Shown here: positions 7,497 through 13,990 of the stretch, in pieces
Numbering within the stretch: position 1 is the first letter of the stretch
Layout of the letters: each line of letters starts with the position of its first letter
NCBI GenBank assembly: GCA_024695565.1
Contig: JAILHX010000008.1
Location: 1-26,277 of the forward strand
DNA: 26,277 nucleotides
Source of the DNA: Saccharofermentans sp.
GTDB lineage: Bacteria; Bacillota_A; Clostridia; Saccharofermentanales; Saccharofermentanaceae
Direction of reading: 5' to 3'
Position numbers and translations under genes: made by a program
The notes under the pieces: generated by a model
Database searches by the model: none
What the model saw: the letters and a program-made list of their open reading frames with translations, nothing else
What the model was told of the DNA's origin: nothing

Positions 7497-7523
7497 ACTA
7501 TCGATAGTTAGATAATTATCTAA
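7497..7523. promoter_or_regulatory. Two abutting perfect palindromes in the cdd promoter
   Basis: ACTATCGATAGT (7497-7508) and TTAGATAATTATCTAA (7508-7523) are both perfect and share one base. The second covers the predicted -10 of cdd and the first lies just downstream of it, where a repressor would block transcription. No matching regulator gene is in the window. Confidence 0.55.
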
Positions 7524-7544
7524 TCTATACCCTTATCCGCGCAA
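7515..7544 (-). promoter_or_regulatory. Predicted promoter of cdd
   Basis: On the minus strand, TTGCGC (7544-7539) and GATAAT (7520-7515) are separated by 18 bases. Transcription would start near 7508, about 45 bases before the cdd ATG. Confidence 0.5.
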
Positions 7545-7554
7545 TACATCAATA

Positions 7555-9186
7555 TCAGCCGATATCGATGTTTCCGGCATCAACGTGTACATCGATCGAA
7601 CCTGCGCCGTTGCCGTCAGATGTGTAGCTTACGCCCTTGGAATGACCGCCGACCTGTGCAATACCTGCGTCGATATCACAGTCGATCTTGTAGTCATCAA
7701 GGTTAGCGATGCCGCTTACATCAACATTACCGAAGCTTACATTGATAGCCAGATCTGTAAAATCCGTGTCATCAATATCGATATTGCCTGCATCTACTTC
7801 GATGCTGAGGATCTCGAATACGCTGTCTTTGATGTTGAAGTTGCCTGCATCCACTTCGTACTCGGCCTTGCGGAAAGTGCAGTTGTCGATATCGAAGTTG
7901 CCTGCGTCGATCTCTGCGTAGAAGTAATCTCCCTTGATACCCTTCATCTTGATGTCGCCTGCATCGATCGTCATCTCGACTGAGTTGAGCTCTACGTCTG
8001 AGCCTACAACGATCGTGAGCTTCGGACCATTGGAGAAATTAAATGAGTTGTAATTAAGGCCGCTTACATTCTGGCTGACAGTAAGATTGCCGTTCTCAAA
8101 ATCCACTTCCGGCATGAGCTTATCAGGACCTGAATATTCAGCGCTGATGAGGCCTTCGCCGCTGCCTGTCTTGAACTCGATCTGAAGTGCGTCTGCATCG
8201 ACCCTGATGTTGGTCAGTTCTTCATTTGCATGATCTTCGATCTCTGCATAAGTTGTAGCCGTTGTCTCATCGAAGTTGACGCCCTTGATGAATACTCCCG
8301 TGAGGAATGATCCGATGATGCTGATTCCAGAGAAAGTGATGGCGATAACAAGTGCAACAACTGCGCAGATGATGATGGGCGCCTTGTTGACCTTGCGGTC
8401 TGACTTCGGAACGAATTCCTCGCTCATCTTTCCGGATTCGTTGAGCTCCAAGAGTCTGTCGTAGCCGTTCATTCTGATATTTGAGGATGTAATAAGGAAT
8501 ACACCCAGAGCGATGAACAGGAAGAACAGCACTGCGCCGTAATTGTTATCGATAAAAGGGATCGTGCCGATGATCATCGGGTTGACGATGCTCAGGATGC
8601 AAAGTCCGATACCGAATGAGCTCATGAGGCCGTAAGATGTCTTATAGTTCTTACGAAGGGCCCTTACATTCTCGGCACTCTCGATGCTCAGGGAGCATTC
8701 TTTCTTATATACTTCATTGAATTCCTTTTTCCTGATTCCCTCATAGATGAACAGTCCGACTGCCACACCTATTGAGAGGAACATGAAGATCACGCCGATC
8801 GCATCAGGGCATCCGGGGATCGCATCAGCAATGATGTTGAATGCAACCGAGAAGATGCAGAGCGCGATTGCCAGAGGAACGAGGACCGAATGCTGGCTGA
8901 TCATGCCGAGGTATTCCTTGATCCTGTCCATTGAGAGCATCGGCTTGTCTTCGTCAGGATTCTCTGTTACTGCTTCCTGGATTCCCAATGATTCTGCAAG
9001 CTCATCGAGGTTACCGAACTCTGAGATAACGATACCTACTGCTTCGTTCTCGCTCTTGCCTTCTGCGATCAATTCTTCGTATTTGTCTTCCATCATCTGG
9101 AGGAGTTCTGATTTAGCTCTCCTCACTTCTTCCGTGTTGGGAAGATTACGGAACATATTGTCCAGGTAATTTCTTATAGCGTTCAT
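7555..9186 (-). CDS. HAAS-domain membrane protein with DUF4097 beta-solenoid
   Basis: A 543-residue membrane protein. Residues 1-70 form the helical HAAS (DUF1700-like) domain, known mainly beside PadR regulators. About four hydrophobic segments follow between residues 95 and 235, then one near 271-295. From about 320 to the end is a beta-strand repeat region of the DUF4097 type, with recurring D-A-G-N/D motifs (DAGDIKMKG, DAGNFDIDN, DAGNFNIKD, DAGNIDIDD, DAGNIDIG). This suggests a short right-handed solenoid, probably outside the membrane. It overlaps padR by four bases (ATGA), so the pair is translationally coupled. Established context: PadR-HAAS pairs are thought to respond to envelope state, but the biochemical role is unknown. 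Confidence 0.85.
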   Translation of the reverse strand: MNAIRNYLDNMFRNLPNTEEVRRAKSELLQMMEDKYEELIAEGKSENEAVGIVISEFGNLDELAESLGIQEAVTENPDEDKPMLSMDRIKEYLGMISQHSVLVPLAIALCIFSVAFNIIADAIPGCPDAIGVIFMFLSIGVAVGLFIYEGIRKKEFNEVYKKECSLSIESAENVRALRKNYKTSYGLMSSFGIGLCILSIVNPMIIGTIPFIDNNYGAVLFFLFIALGVFLITSSNIRMNGYDRLLELNESGKMSEEFVPKSDRKVNKAPIIICAVVALVIAITFSGISIIGSFLTGVFIKGVNFDETTATTYAEIEDHANEELTNIRVDADALQIEFKTGSGEGLISAEYSGPDKLMPEVDFENGNLTVSQNVSGLNYNSFNFSNGPKLTIVVGSDVELNSVEMTIDAGDIKMKGIKGDYFYAEIDAGNFDIDNCTFRKAEYEVDAGNFNIKDSVFEILSIEVDAGNIDIDDTDFTDLAINVSFGNVDVSGIANLDDYKIDCDIDAGIAQVGGHSKGVSYTSDGNGAGSIDVHVDAGNIDIG

Positions 9187-9530
9187 ACATGTGCCCCCTC
9201 ATCCGCAATAAACTTTTCGATTACTTCTTTTGTGAGTGTCCACTCCTCACACTTGGCGCGGTAATGCTCCATACCTGCCTGAGTAATGCGGTAGTAGGTC
9301 CTCTTTTTTCCACCTGCCAGATCCTCATCAACAAAGGACTCGATGAATCCGTTCTTCTCCATTCTCGTGAATGCCGAGTAGAGCGTCGTCTCCTTGATGA
9401 TGTACTTGTCTTCGGACAACGTGCGGATCTGCTTAGAGATCTCGTATCCGTAAGACGGATTGGTGAGAAGCAGGTACAAGATGATGATGTCGTTATAACC
9501 TCTGATGACATCGCTGCTGATCTCTGCCAT
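9183..9530 (-). CDS. PadR-family transcriptional regulator
   Basis: A 115-residue DNA-binding protein with the PadR winged helix: YLLLTNPSYGYEISKQI at about 18-34, recognition helix region KETTLYSAFTRMEKNGFIES near 46-65, and the wing GGKKRTYYRITQAG near 74-87. The C-terminal dimerisation helix is short, as in the small PadR-s1 class. Small PadR proteins are usually autorepressors of their own operon with a downstream membrane protein, which fits the four-base overlap with the HAAS gene. The start at 9530 has an AGGAG-type site upstream. The near-consensus promoter and a tandem repeat array lie immediately upstream, a likely operator. The GH120 gene diverges from the same region. Confidence 0.93.
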   Translation of the reverse strand: MAEISSDVIRGYNDIIILYLLLTNPSYGYEISKQIRTLSEDKYIIKETTLYSAFTRMEKNGFIESFVDEDLAGGKKRTYYRITQAGMEHYRAKCEEWTLTKEVIEKFIADEGAHV

Positions 9531-9551
9531 AATCTATCTCCTTCCAAATAT

Positions 9552-9609
9552 TACGACTGTCGTTGCTACGGCTGGCGTTGCTATGGCTGTCGTACTACGT
9601 CTGTCGTGG
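9552..9609. repeat. Four tandem 14-15-bp repeats at the padR transcription start
   Basis: Units begin at 9552 (TACGACTGTCGTTGC), 9567 (TACGGCTGGCGTTGC), 9582 (TATGGCTGTCGTAC) and 9596 (TACGTCTGTCGTGG). The first contains the perfect palindrome ACGACTGTCGT. The array starts just downstream of the padR -10, covering the predicted start of transcription. That position fits an operator, most simply for PadR itself, though the sequence differs from the ATGT-N8-ACAT form of classic PadR sites. Confidence 0.7.
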
Positions 9610-9611
9610 TA

Positions 9612-9640
9612 AATATAACACCTCCACGGAACGATGTCAA
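9612..9640 (-). promoter_or_regulatory. Near-consensus sigma-A promoter of the padR-HAAS operon
   Basis: On the minus strand, a perfect TTGACA (9640-9635) is separated by 17 bases from TATATT (9617-9612). This is the best promoter in the window. Transcription would begin near 9605, inside the repeat array. Confidence 0.85.
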
Positions 9641-9673
9641 CAACAATTTTCGAAATAATTGCAAATACCTTTA

Positions 9674-9702
9674 TATACAAGCCCTTTTCGCGTTGCTATA
9701 TT
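9674..9702 (+). promoter_or_regulatory. Predicted promoter of the GH120 gene
   Basis: TATACA (9674-9679), a 17-base spacer ending in TGC, then TATATT (9697-9702), giving an extended -10. It is back to back with the padR promoter, about 34 bp from its -35, so the two could influence each other. Confidence 0.5.
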
Positions 9703-9741
9703 AATCTTATTCATCTAAAAATCTCGAAAAGAGGTACCGCC

Positions 9742-11748
9742 ATGGACATTTATGTAGACATCAAATTCCTTAATAACTCAGGCGACGGCTCACAATCTTC
9801 CCCCTTCGGAACGATCTCCGAAGCAGCTGCCATCGCTAAGCCCGGCGACACGGTCCACGTAGCACCCGGCGTTTACCGCGAATACGTCTCTCCCGCAAAC
9901 GGCGGCACCGAAGACGCCCGCATCACATACGTCAGCGACGAGCCTCTGGGCGCCACCATCACAGGCGCAGAGCGGATCACAAACTGGGAACAGTACCGGG
10001 GCGACATCTGGGTAGCGCGCGTCGACAACTCGATCTTCGATCCCGCTTATAACCCTTATTCAACATATGTTTACGGCGACTGGTACTTCGCAAAGCGCGA
10101 GAAGCACGTCGGCTGCGTTTACATCAACGACCGCCGCCTCTACGAGGCAAAATCCGTCGAGGAAGTCATCGAAGCAAAGCCCTGGCCGCATTCATGGGTA
10201 CCCGAAGAGGCTATGTATAAGTGGTACGCAGAAGTACAAGATGACGTTACAGTTATCTACGCAAACTTCAGCGGCCTTAACCCCAACGAAGAAATGGCCG
10301 AGATCAACGTCAGAAGAATGTGCTTCTTCCCTGCCGAGACAGGCCGCAACTATATAACCGTCCGCGGCTTCAAGATCTGCAAAGCCGCTACCAACTGGGC
10401 ACCGCCCGCCGCATGGCAGGAAGGCATGATCGGTCCCCACTGGTCAAAGGGCTGGATCATCGAAGACAACGAAGTCTACTTCGCCAAGTGCTCCGGCATC
10501 GGCCTCGGCAAGTATCTCGACCCCGAGAACAACCACTACTTCACATATAAGAAACTCAAGAGCCCCACACAGATGGAGCGTGACGCAGTCTGCCGCGGCC
10601 AGTACCACGGCTGGCTCAAGGAGAACATCGGCAGCCACATCGTCCGCCGCAACAACATCCACCACTGCGAGCAGGGCGGCATCATCGGCCGCATGGGCGC
10701 CGTTTTCTCAACCATTGAAGACAACCACATCCATCACATCAACAACATGATGGAATTGGGCGGCGCAGAAGTTGCCGGCATCAAGCTCCACGCAGCCATC
10801 GACGTCGTCATGAGACGCAACCACATCCACCACTCCACCATGGGCATCTGGACAGACTGGGAAGCACAGGGCACCCGCATCACCTGCAACCTCCTGCACG
10901 ACAACCAGCGTCCCGCTTTTGCCACTCCTCTCGACGGCTCCATGGGCAGCGAGGATATCTTCGTCGAGGTAGGCCACGGTCCCACACTGATCGACAACAA
11001 CATCCTGCTCTCTGACGCTTCACTCCGTATCGCCACACAGGGCGTCGCAATGGTCCACAACCTCATCTGCGGTGCGTTCACCTCAGTAGGCGCAGGCACA
11101 GACTGGCGCTACACCCCCTATCACATGCCGCACAGAACGGAAGTCATGGGCTTCATGACGATCCTCCACGGCGACGACAGATTCTATAACAACATCTTCT
11201 TCCAGCGTCAGACCACCGACGCGCTCGTCTCCCGTTTCCCGAGCGGCAAGGTCGAAGTCGAAGACCGCGTAGTCGGCACGCACGTCTGGAACCAGTACCC
11301 TCTCTACGAAGAATGGATCACACAGTTCGACTTGGACAGCGAGACCCCCGACATGATGAAGATCGCCCAGGCCCACTTCGACAAGCTCCCCGTCTGGATC
11401 GAAGGCAACGCTTACCTGGGCGGCGCGCTTCACTACGCCAAGGAGCAGAATTACCTGCTTGACGACAAGACTTCCGTGTATGTCAACATCCGCGAGGAAG
11501 ACGGTCATGTTTATCTCGACACGAACCTCGCTAACGCGATCGGCTCGTTCACTGCTTCTCTGGTTGACACCGACGTCCTCGGCAAGGCCTTCGAGCCCCA
11601 GCAGAGATTCGAAGACAGGGACGGCAACGACATCATCTTCGACACCGACTACTTCGGCGCGAAGAGAACTTCGATTGTCCCCGGCCCGTTCGCTTCGCTC
11701 GACATCAGCGGCACCGACGTTGTGCTGAGAGTACCTTCTTGGAACTAA
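9742..11748 (+). CDS. GH120-type beta-xylosidase (right-handed beta-helix)
   Basis: A 668-residue cytosolic glycosidase that should release xylose from xylo-oligosaccharides. N-terminal beta-helix features (SQSSPFGTISEAAAIAKPGD) lead into long stretches that match my memory of GH120 XylC from Thermoanaerobacterium: WYAEV, INVRR-CF-P-ETG--YITV, GPHWSKGWIIEDN, AGIKLHAAID, DWEAQGTR and FVEVGHGP. From family knowledge the nucleophile Asp and acid/base Glu sit in the last two motifs; here they are D372 and E409. The spacing between them is about 14 residues longer than I recall for XylC. There is no signal peptide, so substrate must be imported. I chose the ATG at 9742, with AGAGG seven bases upstream, over an upstream frame extension that overlaps the promoter. 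Codons strongly favour C/G third positions. A terminator follows. Confidence 0.88.
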   Translation: MDIYVDIKFLNNSGDGSQSSPFGTISEAAAIAKPGDTVHVAPGVYREYVSPANGGTEDARITYVSDEPLGATITGAERITNWEQYRGDIWVARVDNSIFDPAYNPYSTYVYGDWYFAKREKHVGCVYINDRRLYEAKSVEEVIEAKPWPHSWVPEEAMYKWYAEVQDDVTVIYANFSGLNPNEEMAEINVRRMCFFPAETGRNYITVRGFKICKAATNWAPPAAWQEGMIGPHWSKGWIIEDNEVYFAKCSGIGLGKYLDPENNHYFTYKKLKSPTQMERDAVCRGQYHGWLKENIGSHIVRRNNIHHCEQGGIIGRMGAVFSTIEDNHIHHINNMMELGGAEVAGIKLHAAIDVVMRRNHIHHSTMGIWTDWEAQGTRITCNLLHDNQRPAFATPLDGSMGSEDIFVEVGHGPTLIDNNILLSDASLRIATQGVAMVHNLICGAFTSVGAGTDWRYTPYHMPHRTEVMGFMTILHGDDRFYNNIFFQRQTTDALVSRFPSGKVEVEDRVVGTHVWNQYPLYEEWITQFDLDSETPDMMKIAQAHFDKLPVWIEGNAYLGGALHYAKEQNYLLDDKTSVYVNIREEDGHVYLDTNLANAIGSFTASLVDTDVLGKAFEPQQRFEDRDGNDIIFDTDYFGAKRTSIVPGPFASLDISGTDVVLRVPSWN

Positions 11749-11755
11749 AATAGGC

Positions 11756-11788
11756 CGCGCCCGGGAGCAATTCCCGGGCGTGTTTTTT
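11756..11788 (+). terminator. Rho-independent terminator of the GH120 gene
   Basis: CGCCCGGGA (11758-11766) pairs perfectly with TCCCGGGCG (11772-11780) around a five-base loop. Two more pairs extend it, and TTTTTT follows. It starts eight bases after the stop codon. Confidence 0.92.
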
Positions 11789-11802
11789 CGGGCACTTGGT
11801 GC

Positions 11803-11916
11803 CAGGTACGAAAAAGTGCAGAAATTCAAAGAAATCGTGTCGCCTACGTGCATTTTTGCGGTGTTTTGCACGAAATTGTGATGAAAACAGCTCATTTCAT
11901 CATTTTTTCGTACCTG
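11803..11916. repeat. 13-bp inverted repeat bracketing a structured 88-bp non-coding segment
   Basis: CAGGTACGAAAAA (11803-11815) is matched by TTTTTCGTACCTG (11904-11916). Between them are further inverted pairs: GTGCA with TGCAC (about 11858-11872) and GATGAAA (11880-11886) with TTTCATC (11895-11901). No ORF of note is present. The nested pairing suggests a folded RNA or a small mobile palindromic element; I do not recognise a named family. It lies in the 340-bp gap between the GH120 terminator and the nuclease gene, whose remainder holds only the operator-like region described next. Confidence 0.55.
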
Positions 11917-12014
11917 TGTGAATCTGCTCTTCCTTCAGTGCCTCTTCACTGCCTACGGTAGTATTTTATTTATTTTTTCTTTACCGCTCGAAAACCCGAT
12001 TTTAGGCGATTTTG

Positions 12015-12068
12015 CCTTGTCGGTGTTTGTAGTGATTTGTCGGTTTTATTAACATTTTTCCGACAAGG
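12015..12068. promoter_or_regulatory. Operator-like TTGTCGG repeats upstream of the nuclease gene
   Basis: TTGTCGG occurs at 12017-12023 and 12037-12043 and its reverse complement CCGACAA at 12060-12066; the outer pair extends to nine bases (CCTTGTCGG/CCGACAAGG). The inverted pair is spaced by 16 bases and covers the position of the -35 for the TATAAT at 12077. This is a plausible binding site; the regulator is unknown. Confidence 0.5.
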
Positions 12069-12076
12069 GACCAGCT

Positions 12077-12082
12077 TATAAT
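12077..12082 (+). promoter_or_regulatory. -10 element only six bases before a start codon
   Basis: TATAAT ends at 12082 and the ATG of the next gene is at 12089. Transcription from this element would begin at or next to the A of the ATG, giving a leaderless mRNA. No Shine-Dalgarno sequence is visible before this ATG. Confidence 0.55.
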
Positions 12083-12088
12083 CGGGCT

Positions 12089-12871
12089 ATGATTACCTTA
12101 GACCAAAGCATCCCGAGAGAGTATCTGGCTCTCAAAATAAACTACTGCAGACAACAGCTGAAACTGTTGCCGGAAATCAAGCTGCACGTGCATAACATTA
12201 ACGGGAAAGAAGTTAAGCGCGTCTTAATAGGAACTCACCGCTATAACCTGGAATCCGACAACGGAAAAGAACTGTACCAAAAGTGGTTTCTGCGAGACCA
12301 GATTCAGAGGCAGCTTCAAATTTATGAAGCGGTCTGGGACAGCAATTTCAAGGGAATACCGCTCCCTGAATGCACTCCCCACCAAGTCCGCCGCACGTTA
12401 TGCATCGATGCTGCTAACAGAGTGGTCATGGACAAGACTTACTTTGACAGCCTGGAAAACGATGCCAACAAAGAATACCCGAAGCCGCCCGATTATCCGT
12501 TTAACGGCATTTACTACAGGTCTGCGGCGGAGCGGGAGATTGCCATCTTCTACACGGAGATGGGTATTCCCTTCAAGTACGAACCTGCGGTAACGATCAA
12601 GGACGTGCCGGGGGTTATTCATCCGGACTTTGTCATTTACATTCCGGAGCTGGACAACTGCAAGTTTCACGAGCACTTCGGAATGAAGGACTCCGCGAAG
12701 TACTTAAGGATCACGAACACTAAGTATTACAACTACACCAACGCGGGCCTGGTTCCGGAATTGGACATAATATTCACTCATGATGTAAAAGAGATACCTT
12801 TTGATATCAGATACGTGTCGTCGAAAATAAACACGGCCATTTACGGAACAATGATCGGCACAAAACAATAG
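12089..12871 (+). CDS. Uncharacterised protein with PD-(D/E)XK nuclease-like core
   Basis: A 260-residue cytosolic protein that I cannot name. The N-terminal half (1-130) is charged and helical. The C-terminal half has a pattern typical of the PD-(D/E)XK nuclease fold: helix residue E148 in RSAAEREIA, a strand with YEP, then HPDF with D180, then HEHFGM with E195 on the next strand, and YLRITNTKYYNY with K212 on the following helix. The run of E, PD and E plus an E-H-F-G-M element is familiar from small RecB- or Vsr-like nucleases in Firmicutes, so DNA cleavage is a reasonable inference but unproven. There is no Shine-Dalgarno sequence; the promoter lies directly before the ATG. No methylase or partner gene is adjacent. 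Confidence 0.75.
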   Translation: MITLDQSIPREYLALKINYCRQQLKLLPEIKLHVHNINGKEVKRVLIGTHRYNLESDNGKELYQKWFLRDQIQRQLQIYEAVWDSNFKGIPLPECTPHQVRRTLCIDAANRVVMDKTYFDSLENDANKEYPKPPDYPFNGIYYRSAAEREIAIFYTEMGIPFKYEPAVTIKDVPGVIHPDFVIYIPELDNCKFHEHFGMKDSAKYLRITNTKYYNYTNAGLVPELDIIFTHDVKEIPFDIRYVSSKINTAIYGTMIGTKQ

Positions 12872-12892
12872 AATCGAGCGCGGGTTCTAATG

Positions 12893-12898
12893 TATAAT
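12893..12898 (+). promoter_or_regulatory. -10 element of the small membrane protein gene
   Basis: TATAAT at 12893-12898, with no clear -35. It would start transcription near 12905, making the upstream ATG at 12913 too close to the RNA 5' end and favouring the ATG at 12922. Confidence 0.4.
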
Positions 12899-12921
12899 CT
12901 AGCAATCAGGAAATGCATTTT

Positions 12922-13290
12922 ATGAAGATCAAGGGAAGATTGGCAGTCAGAATTCTTATCCTTACACCGTTCATTTTGATGGTGTTCTCAGTACTGACAA
13001 TCTTAGCATTTCCCCTTCTCTATTTGTTCGAGCTCAACACCAGGATAATGGATATCCTCTTAAGCGGAAGCATGCTGATGGGAATATTTGCGCTGACGGC
13101 CGGAGTATTAATGGCGATCGGCGGATCTGTCATGGGGATAATCAAGAAAATGCCGCTTTATGTGGTATTGGGTGTTGTTCTGACCGTATTCCTGCTGGCC
13201 GTTGATGCGTGGCTCTTCTGGGCCGTTTTCCTGAACACGCCGTCCTATCCGTTGACCGAGCCTGCAGTTACAACGGTGCTGGAAGGGTAA
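12922..13290 (+). CDS. Small membrane protein of unknown function (three transmembrane segments)
   Basis: A 122-residue hydrophobic protein. After a short basic N-terminus (MKIKGRLAVR) there are three membrane segments, at about residues 12-35, 45-70 and 76-103. A short C-terminal tail rich in Thr and Pro follows. No conserved motif or family is recognised. I start it at the ATG at 12922 because the AGGAA site at 12908-12912 is nine bases away; the in-frame ATG at 12913 directly abuts that site. It has its own -10 element and follows the nuclease gene by 50 bp. The gene is followed by a long AT-rich palindrome rather than a canonical terminator. Confidence 0.65.
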   Translation: MKIKGRLAVRILILTPFILMVFSVLTILAFPLLYLFELNTRIMDILLSGSMLMGIFALTAGVLMAIGGSVMGIIKKMPLYVVLGVVLTVFLLAVDAWLFWAVFLNTPSYPLTEPAVTTVLEG

Positions 13291-13302
13291 CTCTCCAAAG
13301 TG

Positions 13303-13336
13303 CTGATTTATATATCATATATGATATAAAAATCAG
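13303..13336. repeat. 34-bp near-perfect AT-rich palindrome
   Basis: Arms of 17 bases have a single mismatch (A10/A29 positions, 13310 and 13329). The centre TATATCATATATGATATA (13311-13328) is perfect, and the outer ends are CTGATTT and AAATCAG. No T run follows on either strand, so it is a poor terminator; a protein-binding site or replication-associated palindrome is possible. Confidence 0.6.
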
Positions 13337-13380
13337 GCATCGGGATATCACATTGTCAGGTTCTTTTTTTCACTTGGCGT

Positions 13381-13386
13381 TATAAT
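13381..13386 (+). promoter_or_regulatory. -10 element of the two-TM protein gene
   Basis: TATAAT with no convincing -35 at the right distance. It would give a leader of about 45 bases to the ATG at 13439. Confidence 0.4.
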
Positions 13387-13438
13387 CAATTCCGTTTGAT
13401 AAACATATTCTAATTAAGGGATAGAATGGAGGTTTCAT

Positions 13439-13963
13439 ATGGTTTTTGACGCTTTCGAAGGTTTAAGTGACGAGTACAGATCGTACCAGGTGATCCAGCC
13501 GGAGCAGCTCAACTTCAGGGAGCCGGCCAATGATGCCGAGCGCGATGCGGCGGGCGCTCTTATCAAGCGCGGCGGCCAGGAATCGATCATCCTGATTTTC
13601 ATCGGAATAGTGCTGGCCGTGATCGGAATACTTGCGGCATTCAGCTCCCTGGGCGGTATCGTCCTGGCTGTGCTCGGAATACCGCTTATCGTGTTTGGGA
13701 TCATCAGGTACAAGAAAGGCAAGTCGCCTGCCGCAAGCCTTATTACGACGGGCGTGCTCGTGAAGAAAGAGAGCCAGTCCGCGGGTTCGATCAATAACAA
13801 ATCCAAGCGCACTTACCGCTGGCTTGTTATAGCGGTAAATGATATTCCGAACACGCTCTGCATAGTCCGTGCAGATCCTGACGAATTCGACGAAGCACGC
13901 GTCGGCGACACGATCCTGGTCACTAACAATAAGTCCATTTACAGGGGCAGGAAATTAATGTAA
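13439..13963 (+). CDS. Uncharacterised membrane protein with two transmembrane segments and a small beta domain
   Basis: A 174-residue protein. Residues 1-45 are a polar, acidic cytosolic segment. Two adjacent membrane segments follow at about 48-65 and 69-87, separated by a tight Ser-Ser-Leu-Gly-Gly turn. The C-terminal part (about 100-174) looks like a small beta-rich domain, ending with RADPDEFDEARVGDTILVTN, a layout reminiscent of DUF3592- or NfeD-like OB-fold domains; I am not confident of either. The start has GGAGG six bases upstream and is firm. It ends 27 bp from the convergent AI-2E transporter gene, with no clear terminator between. Function unknown. Confidence 0.75.
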   Translation: MVFDAFEGLSDEYRSYQVIQPEQLNFREPANDAERDAAGALIKRGGQESIILIFIGIVLAVIGILAAFSSLGGIVLAVLGIPLIVFGIIRYKKGKSPAASLITTGVLVKKESQSAGSINNKSKRTYRWLVIAVNDIPNTLCIVRADPDEFDEARVGDTILVTNNKSIYRGRKLM

Positions 13964-13990
13964 TTAAGGCGCCCCGAAAATTCTCAGGCA

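Noticed and set aside
7555..7990. Short tandem DNA periodicity resembling a repeat array
   Set aside because: It is explained by the repeated D-A-G-N beta-strand motif encoded by the HAAS/DUF4097 gene.
9634..9741. 36-residue upstream extension of the GH120 frame
   Set aside because: It crosses the predicted GH120 promoter and the padR -35; the ATG at 9742 has a good ribosome binding site and begins the family-typical sequence.
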